NCBI GenBank assembly: GCA_009836625.1
Contig: VXVC01000015.1
Span: forward strand, 1-64,000
DNA: 64,000 bases
Direction of reading: 5' to 3'
From: Holophagales bacterium
GTDB taxonomy: Bacteria; Acidobacteriota; Thermoanaerobaculia; Multivoradales; Multivoraceae
Shown here in pieces: positions 50,404-59,723 of the stretch. Within the stretch, counting starts at the first letter, position 1, and every line of letters starts with the position of its first letter. A program made the position numbers and the translations under genes. The notes below the pieces were generated by a model, which saw nothing but the letters and a program-made list of their open reading frames with translations, had not been told where the DNA came from and did no database searches.

Positions 50404-52137
50404 ATGCGCGGGCTTGCCCTTGCGGCGGCCGTGGCCGCGCTGCTTGGTTGCGCGGCGGAAGAGGGTTCTTTCGAGGCACCAGTGTCGCCACCGGCCGACG
50501 CAGTGTCCGTCTCCGGCGTGCCGTTCGTCGATGTGACCGCCGAGACCGGCCTCGACTTCGTCCACGCTACGTGCTCGGCCGGAACATTTCCGATGCCGGC
50601 GATCATGGGTGGCGGCGTCGCGGCGTTCGATGTCGACGGCGACGGCCTGCTCGACCTCTACTTCCCGAACGCGGGTAGCGGCGTTGCCGGCGAGCCCGGG
50701 AGCAACCGCTTGTATCTGCAGCGACCGCGCGGCCAGTTCGTTAACGCGACCGGGGGCTCGGGTTTGGACAACCCGGGCTACGGGATGGGCACAGCCGTCG
50801 CAGACATCGACAACGACGGTGACCTCGATCTCTACGTGACCAACTTCGGCGCCGACGTGCTCTACCGGAACGAGGGCGGCGGCCGCTTCGTCGACGTGAC
50901 GGCCTCGTTCGGTGTCGCGACGCCCGGCTGGTCGACCTCGGCGGTGTTCTTCGACGCGGACCTCGACGGCTGGCTCGACCTGTACGTGGCCCGCTACGTC
51001 CAGTGGAATGAGGGCCGCGAGTGCCAGGTGCAGGGCGGGCGGGTCGACTACTGCGGCCCGCAGCAGTTCGAGGGCGAGGCGGACGTCTTCTACCGGAACG
51101 AGGGCGGCCGGCGCTTCGTCGACCGCAGCCGCGACGCCGGCGTTTCGCTGATCGAGGACGCCGGCCTGGGCGTCGCCGCCGCCGACCTCGACGAGGACGG
51201 ACTGCCCGATGTCTACGTCGCCAACGACGCCGACCCGAACCAGCTCTGGATCAACCAGGGCGACGGGGTCTTCGAGGACGACGCGGTGCTGCTCGGCGCG
51301 GCCTACAATCGGTTCGGTGTCGGCGAGGCGGGAATGGGCATAGCACTGGGTGACATCGACGGCGACCGGGACCTCGACCTGTTCCTGAGTCACCTGATCG
51401 AGGAGACGAACACGCTCTACCTGAACCTGGGCGGAACACCGGGGGCGACGGACGGCTTCGAGGACCGGGCCGCCGAAGCCGGCCTGGCGGCGCCAAGCAC
51501 GCCGTACACGGGCTTCGGCACCGCCTTCTTCGACGCCGACAACGACGGGGACCTGGATCTCGCCGTGGTCAACGGCGCGGTCAAGCGGCGCCCGGAGGTG
51601 CTTTCGGACCGTGACGACTGGTTCTGGCGCGGCTACGCCGAGCCCAACCTGCTGATGCTCGGCGACGGTGCCGGCGTCTTCGCCGATGCCAGCGCCGCTT
51701 CGGGCGACTTCGGGACGGCGCTCGACGTGAGCCGAGGCCTGGTGCCCTTCGACCTGGAGGGCGACGGCGACCTGGACCTGTTGGTCAGCAACCTGGAGGG
51801 TTCGGCGCGCATCTACCGCAACGAGACGATCGCCGGCCCCGCGCCGGCGGCCGGCACCGGCGCCGGCTGGGTGCGGCTACGGGTGATCGACCCGGAACTG
51901 CTGCGCACTGCGATTGGCGCCTCGGTCGTCGCGTGGGTCGACGGCCGCCCGTTCCGGCGCCTCGTGCTGCCGCTCGGCGGCTACCTGACCGGCGGCGAGG
52001 CGCCGGTCCACATCGGCCTCGGCGACGCAACCGCGGTCGAGCGTTTCGAGGTGACGTGGCCGGGCGGCACGGTCGAGGAGTTCGACGGCGCCGCCAGCGG
52101 CAGCGAAGTGACCCTACTCCGCGGAGAAGGCCAATGA
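50404..52137 (+). CDS. CRTAC1/ASPIC-type FG-GAP propeller lipoprotein
   Basis: 577-residue lipoprotein (lipobox AALLGCAAE). Seven Asp-rich calcium motifs, one per blade, are visible: DVDGDGLLDLYF, DIDNDGDLDLYV, DADLDGWLDLYV, DLDEDGLPDVYV, DIDGDRDLDLFL, DADNDGDLDLAV and DLEGDGDLDLLV, pointing to a seven-bladed integrin-like propeller. A C-terminal ASPIC/UnbV domain follows (GASVVAWVDGRPFRRLVLPL ... VEVTWP-like FEVTWPGGTVEEF). Such proteins often occur with TPR proteins, as here, where the stop overlaps the next ATG. Likely extracytoplasmic; exact role unknown. Confidence 0.85.
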   Translation: MRGLALAAAVAALLGCAAEEGSFEAPVSPPADAVSVSGVPFVDVTAETGLDFVHATCSAGTFPMPAIMGGGVAAFDVDGDGLLDLYFPNAGSGVAGEPGSNRLYLQRPRGQFVNATGGSGLDNPGYGMGTAVADIDNDGDLDLYVTNFGADVLYRNEGGGRFVDVTASFGVATPGWSTSAVFFDADLDGWLDLYVARYVQWNEGRECQVQGGRVDYCGPQQFEGEADVFYRNEGGRRFVDRSRDAGVSLIEDAGLGVAAADLDEDGLPDVYVANDADPNQLWINQGDGVFEDDAVLLGAAYNRFGVGEAGMGIALGDIDGDRDLDLFLSHLIEETNTLYLNLGGTPGATDGFEDRAAEAGLAAPSTPYTGFGTAFFDADNDGDLDLAVVNGAVKRRPEVLSDRDDWFWRGYAEPNLLMLGDGAGVFADASAASGDFGTALDVSRGLVPFDLEGDGDLDLLVSNLEGSARIYRNETIAGPAPAAGTGAGWVRLRVIDPELLRTAIGASVVAWVDGRPFRRLVLPLGGYLTGGEAPVHIGLGDATAVERFEVTWPGGTVEEFDGAASGSEVTLLRGEGQ

Positions 52138-53498
52138 GCAGCGCTGATCGGTACTCCGACTGCCGGTGCGCCGGCCCTCTGGCCGGCATCCGCTACGGCG
52201 CCGTCCTTGCGACTCTCCTACTCCTTCCCGCCATCACCCCAGCCGCCGAACTCCCGTCCCCCGACCTCTCCGCCGTCGAACCCCGCGTACGCGCCGCCAT
52301 CGAAAAGGAACTCGCCACCGCGGCCCGCGAACCCGACTCACCGTCCACCTGGGGCCGCCTCGCCATGACCCTGCATGCCCACCAGTTCGACGACGAGGCT
52401 GCGGCCGCCTACACCGAAGCCTCTCGGCTGGCGCCCGGCGACTTTCGCTGGTTCTACCTGCGCGCGAACGTCGAAGAGGCGAGCGATCCAGCCGCGGCGG
52501 CGGCGCTCTACCGCCAGGCCGTCGAACTCGACCGCGCGTACGCGCCTGCCCGCATCCGGCTCGCGTCTGCCCTCGAGAAGGTCGGCCTCGCCGCCGACGC
52601 GGACGAGCACTACCGGGAAGCCACGCGTCTCGAACCCGACAACGCCGTCGCGCATCTCGGCCTCGGCCGGCTCGCCCTCGCGCGCGGGGACGTCGATCAG
52701 GCCACGCGGCACCTCGAACGGGCCCACGAGCTGAGCCCCGAAACCCAGGCGGTCGTCGCCATGCTGTCGCGCGCCCGGCACCGGGCGGGCGACCGCGACG
52801 GGGCGAGGCGCCTCGCGCAGGCGGCGCGGGACCTGCCGCCGCTGCTCCACCAGCGCGATCCGCGCCGCGCCGAGGTCGACCTGCTGGCCATGGACTCGGA
52901 GAGCTTCCTGCGCCGGAGCAAGACCTACCGTGAGACGGGTCAGTTGCAGGCTTCCCTTGGGGAACTGCGGCGGCTGATCGAACTGGAACCCGGCAACGCC
53001 CAGGCGCACTTCGCGGCGGCCGGTGTCCACGATCGGATGAACCGCCCACAGGAGGCGGTCGCCGCCGCCCGTCGCGCCCTCGAACTCGATCCGGATCTCG
53101 CGGGCGGGCGGGCCGTGCTGGCGGGCGCCCTGTTCAAGCTCGGACAGTTCGGGGAGGCGGCCGCCGAGGCGGAGCGCGTCCTTGCCGAAGACCCGGCCGA
53201 CATCCACATGCTGCTCGTCACGACGATGCTGGCGATGCGGGAGAACGACGTGGCGCGGGCTCTCGAGCGGCTCGACCGAGCGGCCGGGGTCGGCGCCTCC
53301 GATACCCGGATGCGGGATCTGATGATTCAGCTTCAGCTCGAACTGGCCGAGGCCCTTGGCGGCGTCGGCCTCTACGACGACGCGGCCCGCAGGATCGAGC
53401 AGGTGGTCGAGACGCTGGAGCGGGCCGGCGCGGGCGACAGTGAACTGCAGCCGTACCGCCGCCGGCTTGCCCGGTATCGCGAGAGGGCACGCGGATGA
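52134..53498 (+). CDS. exported TPR repeat protein
   Basis: 454-residue TPR protein. ATG 52134 overlaps the previous stop; the N-terminus MSSADRYSDCRCAGPLAG is partly encoded by a palindromic element, then GAVLATLLLLPAITPAAEL looks like a signal peptide. About eight TPR-like units can be followed, such as AAALYRQAVELDRAYAPARI, DADEHYREATRLEPDNAVAH, ATRHLERAHELSPETQAVVA and AVAAARRALELDPDLAGGRA. Probably a periplasmic protein-interaction scaffold, paired with the propeller protein before it. Confidence 0.82.
   Translation: MSSADRYSDCRCAGPLAGIRYGAVLATLLLLPAITPAAELPSPDLSAVEPRVRAAIEKELATAAREPDSPSTWGRLAMTLHAHQFDDEAAAAYTEASRLAPGDFRWFYLRANVEEASDPAAAAALYRQAVELDRAYAPARIRLASALEKVGLAADADEHYREATRLEPDNAVAHLGLGRLALARGDVDQATRHLERAHELSPETQAVVAMLSRARHRAGDRDGARRLAQAARDLPPLLHQRDPRRAEVDLLAMDSESFLRRSKTYRETGQLQASLGELRRLIELEPGNAQAHFAAAGVHDRMNRPQEAVAAARRALELDPDLAGGRAVLAGALFKLGQFGEAAAEAERVLAEDPADIHMLLVTTMLAMRENDVARALERLDRAAGVGASDTRMRDLMIQLQLELAEALGGVGLYDDAARRIEQVVETLERAGAGDSELQPYRRRLARYRERARG
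52161..52188. repeat. dispersed palindromic element, copy 3 (inside the TPR gene)
   Basis: 27 of 28 bases match copy 1 and both share TCCGC beyond it. It starts 27 bases after the ATG and encodes residues about 10-19 of the TPR protein (CRCAGPLAGI). Same stem GCCGGCC/GGCCGGC with loop CTCT. Confidence 0.75.
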
Positions 53499-54985
53499 GC
53501 GCGCCGGGACCGGAGACCGCGGTGCCGGTACGCGTCCGGGTGGCGCCGTCGCCGACCGGCGACCCCCACGTCGGCACCGCGTACCAGGCGCTGGTGAACC
53601 TCGCCTTCGCGCGCAGCCGTGGCGGCATCTTCGTGCTGCGGATCGAGGACACGGACCGCGCCCGTTCGAGCCGCGAGTCGGAGGCGGCGATCCTCGACGC
53701 CCTGCGCTGGCTGGGTCTGGACTGGGACGAGGGCCCCTACCGGCAGAGCGAGCGTCTGGACCTGTACCGGAGCGAGGTCGACCGCCTGCTCGCCGCGGGC
53801 AGCGCCTACCGCTGCTTCTGCACGCGGGAGCGGCTCGACGAGATGCGCCGCGAGAACCGCGCCCGGCAGCGTTTTCCGGGCTACGACCGCCGGTGCCGGG
53901 ACCTGCCGGTGGCCGAGTCCGAGCGACGAGCGGCGGCGGGAGAGTCCCACACGATTCGCCTGGCCATGCCGACCGAGGGCGAATGCGTCATGCAGGACCT
54001 CCTGCGCGGCGAGATCCGCCGCGAGTGGGAGCTGATCGACGACCAGGTGATCCTCAAGGCCGACGGCTACCCGACCTACCACCTCGCGTGCGTCGTTGAC
54101 GACCACGCGATGGGGATCAGCCACGTGATCCGGGGCGAGGAGTGGATCAACTCCCTGCCCAAGCACCTTCGCCTGTTCGAGGCGCTGGGCTACGAGCCGC
54201 CGATCTTCTGCCACCTGCCGCTCCTTCGGAACAACGACGCGAACCGGTCGAAGCTCTCGAAGCGCCGCAACCCGACCTCGATCACCTGGTTCCGGGACGC
54301 CGGCTTCCTTCCCGATGCGCTGCTCAACTTCCTGGGGCTCATGGTGTCGAGCCGGGCCGAGGGTGAGGAGAAGTCCGGCCTCGACCAGCTCGTGGACGGT
54401 TTCCTCCTCGAAGACATCTCGCTCGGAGGCCCCGTCTTCGACCTCGACAAGCTGCGCTGGCTGAACGCCCGCTACCTGCGCGAGGACTACGACGCCGGCG
54501 GCCTGGCGGACCTCGTGCGGGAATGGTCGATGGACGAGGAGCGGTTGGCGAGGATCGCAGCCTTGGCCCAGCCGCGACTTGAGACCTTGGGCGACTGGGG
54601 ACGGCTGACGAACTTCCTGTTCGTGGACGCGCCGGAGATCGAGCGGGAGAAGCTGGCCGTCAAGGGTCTCGAAGAGGCCCAGATCGCCGAGGCGTTCCAG
54701 TTCATGCTTTGGACGCTGGAGCGCGAGCAGGAGTTCACCGCCGACGTCATCCAGGGCCACTTCCGGCGCCTGTCCGAAGCGCTCGGCATCAGCCTGCGCG
54801 ACCTGACCCGACCGTTCTACGTCGCCATGTCGGGCGAGACGGCCTCGCTGCCGCTGTTCCAGTCGATGGAGATCCTCGGCCCCGACCTTGTGCGCGCCCG
54901 CATCCGCCGCGCCATCGAGGTGCTCGGCGGGATCTCGGGCAAGCGGATGAAGAAGCTGCAGAAGCGGTTCGAGGCGTTTGGCTAG
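53495..54985 (+). CDS. gltX: glutamyl-tRNA synthetase
   Basis: 496-residue class I synthetase. The HIGH-type motif is VAPSPTGDPHVGTAYQ and the KMSKS-type motif SKLSKRRNPTSITWF; the zinc-like region YRCFCTRERL with GYDRRCRDL and the anticodon-binding C-terminus are present. ATG 53495 overlaps the TPR stop (ATGA). It supplies glutamyl-tRNA for translation and, via HemA, for heme, although it lies 15 kb from the heme operon. With glnS in the window the organism charges Gln directly, and this enzyme is probably discriminating. Confidence 0.94.
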   Translation: MSAPGPETAVPVRVRVAPSPTGDPHVGTAYQALVNLAFARSRGGIFVLRIEDTDRARSSRESEAAILDALRWLGLDWDEGPYRQSERLDLYRSEVDRLLAAGSAYRCFCTRERLDEMRRENRARQRFPGYDRRCRDLPVAESERRAAAGESHTIRLAMPTEGECVMQDLLRGEIRREWELIDDQVILKADGYPTYHLACVVDDHAMGISHVIRGEEWINSLPKHLRLFEALGYEPPIFCHLPLLRNNDANRSKLSKRRNPTSITWFRDAGFLPDALLNFLGLMVSSRAEGEEKSGLDQLVDGFLLEDISLGGPVFDLDKLRWLNARYLREDYDAGGLADLVREWSMDEERLARIAALAQPRLETLGDWGRLTNFLFVDAPEIEREKLAVKGLEEAQIAEAFQFMLWTLEREQEFTADVIQGHFRRLSEALGISLRDLTRPFYVAMSGETASLPLFQSMEILGPDLVRARIRRAIEVLGGISGKRMKKLQKRFEAFG

Positions 54986-54993
54986 CTAGCGCC

Positions 54994-55344
54994 CTACAGG
55001 TAGCCGCCTGCTGCCACCCTGTCGAGGTGGGCATGGACGTGTTCGGCCCTTCCCTCGCGCAGCAGCAAGCCCGCAGTGGCTCCACCAAAGCCCGGCAATG
55101 GCTCCGCGCGAAACCAGGCGTAGGCCGCAAGCGGCGAGCCAGTCTCGGTTTCGACGCGCTTCAGAATCTCCAGCATCTGGCGGAGACGGGCCTGGGTCTT
55201 TCGGGCCCTGATGCGTGAGGCGTGCGAGAGGGCGTCACGCCCCAAACCAAGTGTGCCGGCGATCTCTGCCTTCGTAGTGCGTAGCTCAGCGGCGATGAGC
55301 GCTGGAGAGAGCACCTGGTTTTCGACGAGTTCCTGGAAGCGCAC
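54994..55344 (-). CDS. Xre/MbcA/ParS-type antitoxin
   Basis: 116-residue protein of the MbcA/ParS/Xre (DUF2384) antitoxin group. The N-terminal helix-turn-helix-like half (LIAAELRTTKAEIAGTLGLG) is followed by the toxin-binding tail AYAWFRAEPLPGFGGATAG and HAHLDRVAAGGYL, which is diagnostic. Start GTG 55344. Normally such genes sit with a RES-domain NADase toxin; none is here. Instead a nucleotidyltransferase gene lies 51 bases upstream on the same strand. Confidence 0.75.
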   Translation of the reverse strand: MRFQELVENQVLSPALIAAELRTTKAEIAGTLGLGRDALSHASRIRARKTQARLRQMLEILKRVETETGSPLAAYAWFRAEPLPGFGGATAGLLLREGRAEHVHAHLDRVAAGGYL

Positions 55345-55395
55345 GGCGGTGCCCCACAGTTCAGAGCGCTCTTCTCGCCAGAGCGCCGTTCGTCG

Positions 55396-55938
55396 TCATT
55401 GCGGGAACAGGTCGAAGACGTCGCCGGGCTTGTAGTCGGGCTTCAGGTCCCAGTACCACTCGTCGCCCTTCCAGACCCGCTTCGAGCCGAGTTCGCGGAG
55501 GCGGTCGCGCAGGCGATCGAGGGTGTCGGTCAGGCAGCCGTCGGGGTCGTGGAGGATGCGCGCGTCCTCGGTCATGTCGAGCAGGAGCGGGGTTCCGAGG
55601 CGCAGTTCCCGGGGCGTCTTGAAGATCGGCGCCAAACGGGTGTGGATTCCGAGGTCGGCGGCCGTTTCGAACAGCGGCCGCAGCCGGTCCTCGATGGCGC
55701 GGAACTCCTCGACCCGTGGGATCCGGCCATCCGGGAGGTCGTTCGCCACGAGGAGGAGGTCTATGTCGGAGTCGGCCCTGGGCGTGGCGCGGCCGACGGA
55801 TCCGTAGACGGCAAGGGCGGCCAGTCGGCTCCCGTAGTGCGCCTTGCAGGCCTTGAGGACGGTGTCCAGGAGGTTGTCGTACTGGCTCACCAGTCGGGCG
55901 GTCGCGCGGCCCTGCTTCGACGATCTGCGGACATCCAT
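55396..55938 (-). CDS. nucleotidyltransferase-domain protein (MNT-like)
   Basis: 180-residue polymerase-beta-type nucleotidyltransferase. The catalytic motif is VYGSVGRATPRADSDIDLLLV (GSxGR then DxD). The C-terminus KRVWKGDEWYWDLKPDYKPGDVF is a signature common in NTases of HEPN/MNT (type VII) toxin-antitoxin modules. No HEPN gene is next to it. AAGGAGG lies only 1 base before the ATG at 55938, too close to serve normally, so the true start may be further in. It might AMPylate or nucleotidylate a partner. Confidence 0.72.
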   Translation of the reverse strand: MDVRRSSKQGRATARLVSQYDNLLDTVLKACKAHYGSRLAALAVYGSVGRATPRADSDIDLLLVANDLPDGRIPRVEEFRAIEDRLRPLFETAADLGIHTRLAPIFKTPRELRLGTPLLLDMTEDARILHDPDGCLTDTLDRLRDRLRELGSKRVWKGDEWYWDLKPDYKPGDVFDLFPQ

Positions 55939-55980
55939 GCCTCCTTGATTCTAAGGCGGGCTGGTCGCTGCCGGTCTTCG

Positions 55981-57681
<1,701 letters not shown>

Positions 57682-57738
57682 GGCGGGCGGCCGGGCGCTT
57701 TGCTGCGAAGCAGCGAAGGTTATCGGATCGCTCTATGT

Positions 57739-57773
57739 CTTGCAATTGCGGAGTCTCAGTCCATAATTGCAAG
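57739..57773. promoter_or_regulatory. perfect inverted repeat over a likely promoter of the ATPase gene
   Basis: CTTGCAATT (57739-57747) and AATTGCAAG (57765-57773) are perfect complements 17 bases apart, ending 1 base before the ATG at 57775. TTGCAA (57741-57746) and CATAAT (57762-57767) resemble -35 and -10 boxes, so the repeat overlies the promoter and the message would be nearly leaderless. No SD is present. A repressor or self-regulating site is inferred. Confidence 0.55.
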
Positions 57774-57774
57774 G

Positions 57775-58983
57775 ATGCTGAAGGCGCTAGTCCCGCGAAC
57801 GCTCCGATCCCGAGTGGAGGATCGCCTGCGCTTCTTCCCGGCGGTCGGTTTGCTGGGGCCGCGTCAGGTCGGCAAAACGACGCTGGCCCGAGGAATCGCC
57901 GAGAGCAGCGGTGAGCGGGGGAAGCGGCAGCCGCCAGGGCTCTATCTCGACCTCGAGAACTCCGTGGACCGCGAGAAGCTGGCCGACGTGCACGGCTATC
58001 TCAGGCGACAACGCGGTCGACTCGTCGTGCTGGACGAGATTCACCGTACTCCGCGTCTGTTCGAGGCCCTTCGCGGAATCATCGACGAACGGATTCACGG
58101 TGGCGAACCTGCGGGCCAGTTTCTGCTGCTCGGTTCGGCCGCCGTCGAACTGCTGCGCCAGTCGGGAGAGAGTCTGGCGGGTCGCATCGCCTACCTTGAA
58201 CTCGGCCCCCTGGATCTTCGGGAGCTGGGCCGGCGCGACCACACGCGCCTCTGGATTCGGGGAGGCTTCCCGCGGGCGTTTCTTGCTCCGAGTGACGGCG
58301 ACAGTGCGCTGTGGCGCGAGAGTTTCATCCAGACGTACCTGGAGCGCGACGTTCCGGCCCTTGGACCCCGCGTTCCCGCGGAGACGCTGCGACGGTTCTG
58401 GACCATGCTCGCGCACGCCCAGGGCGGGCTCTGGAACGGCGCCGCGATGGCCCGGAGTCTGGCCGTGGACGGCAAGACGGTGGCGAGGTATGTCGACCTG
58501 CTGGTCGATCTCCTGCTCGCCCGCCGGCTGCCGCCCTTCCATGCCAACGTCCGCAAGCGACTGGTCAAGTCGCCGAAGGTCTACCTGCGGGACAGCGGCA
58601 TCGTCCATACGCTGCTGCGACTCGACGATACGGAAGCCGTGCTCGGCCATCCGGTCGCCGGTGCGAGCTGGGAGGGATTCGTCGTCGAGACGCTGATCCG
58701 GGCGGCGCCGGACCGGACGCGCGCGAGCTTCTACCGAACGGCGACCGGAGTGGAGATCGACCTCATCCTCGAGTTGCCTGGCGATCGGACCTGGGCTTTC
58801 GAGATCAAGCGTGGCCAGGCGCCGCCCCTTGGCAGGGGGTTTCAGGTTGCCCTGGACGACGTGAGGCCCGAGCGCGCGTTTCTGGTTCATGGCGGCGACG
58901 AGCGCTACCCGAAAGGAAGCGGTGTCGAGGCGATCGGGCTTTGGGAGTTGGCAGAGGTTCTGGCGGCCGCGGGCGGCGGCTAG
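57775..58983 (+). CDS. AAA_14/DUF4143 ATP-binding protein
   Basis: 402-residue P-loop ATPase of the AAA_14-DUF4143 type. Walker A is LLGPRQVGKTTLARG, Walker B LVVLDEIHRTPRLFEALRG and sensor LLLGSAAVELL; a winged-helix-like middle (MARSLAVDGKTVARYVDLLVD) and a C-terminal DUF4143 nuclease-like domain (TATGVEIDLILEL, AFEIKRG) follow. The E/K pattern in this last domain is typical of PD-(D/E)XK folds. Such genes are widely spread and often transferred; their role is unknown. Start ATG 57775; a long open frame upstream is a shadow of glnS. Confidence 0.87.
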   Translation: MLKALVPRTLRSRVEDRLRFFPAVGLLGPRQVGKTTLARGIAESSGERGKRQPPGLYLDLENSVDREKLADVHGYLRRQRGRLVVLDEIHRTPRLFEALRGIIDERIHGGEPAGQFLLLGSAAVELLRQSGESLAGRIAYLELGPLDLRELGRRDHTRLWIRGGFPRAFLAPSDGDSALWRESFIQTYLERDVPALGPRVPAETLRRFWTMLAHAQGGLWNGAAMARSLAVDGKTVARYVDLLVDLLLARRLPPFHANVRKRLVKSPKVYLRDSGIVHTLLRLDDTEAVLGHPVAGASWEGFVVETLIRAAPDRTRASFYRTATGVEIDLILELPGDRTWAFEIKRGQAPPLGRGFQVALDDVRPERAFLVHGGDERYPKGSGVEAIGLWELAEVLAAAGGG

Positions 58984-59000
58984 GTTCAGGCAAAGCGTCG

Positions 59001-59723
59001 TCAGCCGTCGAACCGGTAGCCGAGCCCGTGCACCGTGACGATGAACTCGGGCCGGCCCGGATTCGGCTCGATCTTCTGACGCAGCGACGACACGTGGACG
59101 TCGACGGTGCGGGTCGTCGGCGTCGCGTCGTAACCCCAGACCTCGTCGAGCAGGCGGTCCCGGTCGTGGACCTCGCCGCGGTGCTCGATCAGGAACCTGA
59201 GCAGCCGGTACTCGAGCGCCGAGCAGGCAACCTCGGTCTCGGCACCGTCCTCGCCGCTGCGCCACACCTGGGCGCGGTCGAAGTCGACGCGGACGTTGCC
59301 GAAGCGGTAGCCGTGGAGGGTTGGCTCCCGCGGCGATGCCGACGCCTGTGCTCCGTCCCGGCTCCGTCGCATCAGCGCCTCGATCCGAGCCAGCAGTTCC
59401 AGCGTCTCGAACGGCTTGGCGAGGTAGTCGTCGGCGCCCAGCTTCAGCCCGACGACACGGTCGACGAGTTCGTTGCGGGCCGTCAGCATCAGGATGGGGA
59501 TGTCGATGCCGTCCCGGCGGAGGTCCCGGCAGACATCGAAGCCGTTCTTGCCCGGCAGGTTGACGTCGAGCAGGACGACGTCGAAACCGCCGTCTCTGGC
59601 CGACCGTTCGCCCGACGGGCCGTCGGCCGCGATGACGACGTCGTGGCCTTCTGCGGCCAGGCGGTCACTCAGGGTGCGGGCAAGGCTGGGTTCGTCCTCG
59701 ACCAGGAGCACGCGCGCGCTCAT
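59001..59723 (-). CDS. OmpR/PhoB-family response regulator
   Basis: 240-residue response regulator. The receiver domain has the acidic pocket VEDEPSLARTL and phosphoryl Asp in VVLLDVNLPGKNGFDV, with Lys in YLAKPFETLE; the C-terminal winged helix has TRTVDVHVSSLRQKIEP and VHGLGYRF. ATG 59723 overlaps the sensor kinase stop by 4 bases. It should be phosphorylated by the adjacent kinase and act at DNA repeats, possibly in the region upstream of the Spy-like gene. Confidence 0.93.
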   Translation of the reverse strand: MSARVLLVEDEPSLARTLSDRLAAEGHDVVIAADGPSGERSARDGGFDVVLLDVNLPGKNGFDVCRDLRRDGIDIPILMLTARNELVDRVVGLKLGADDYLAKPFETLELLARIEALMRRSRDGAQASASPREPTLHGYRFGNVRVDFDRAQVWRSGEDGAETEVACSALEYRLLRFLIEHRGEVHDRDRLLDEVWGYDATPTTRTVDVHVSSLRQKIEPNPGRPEFIVTVHGLGYRFDG

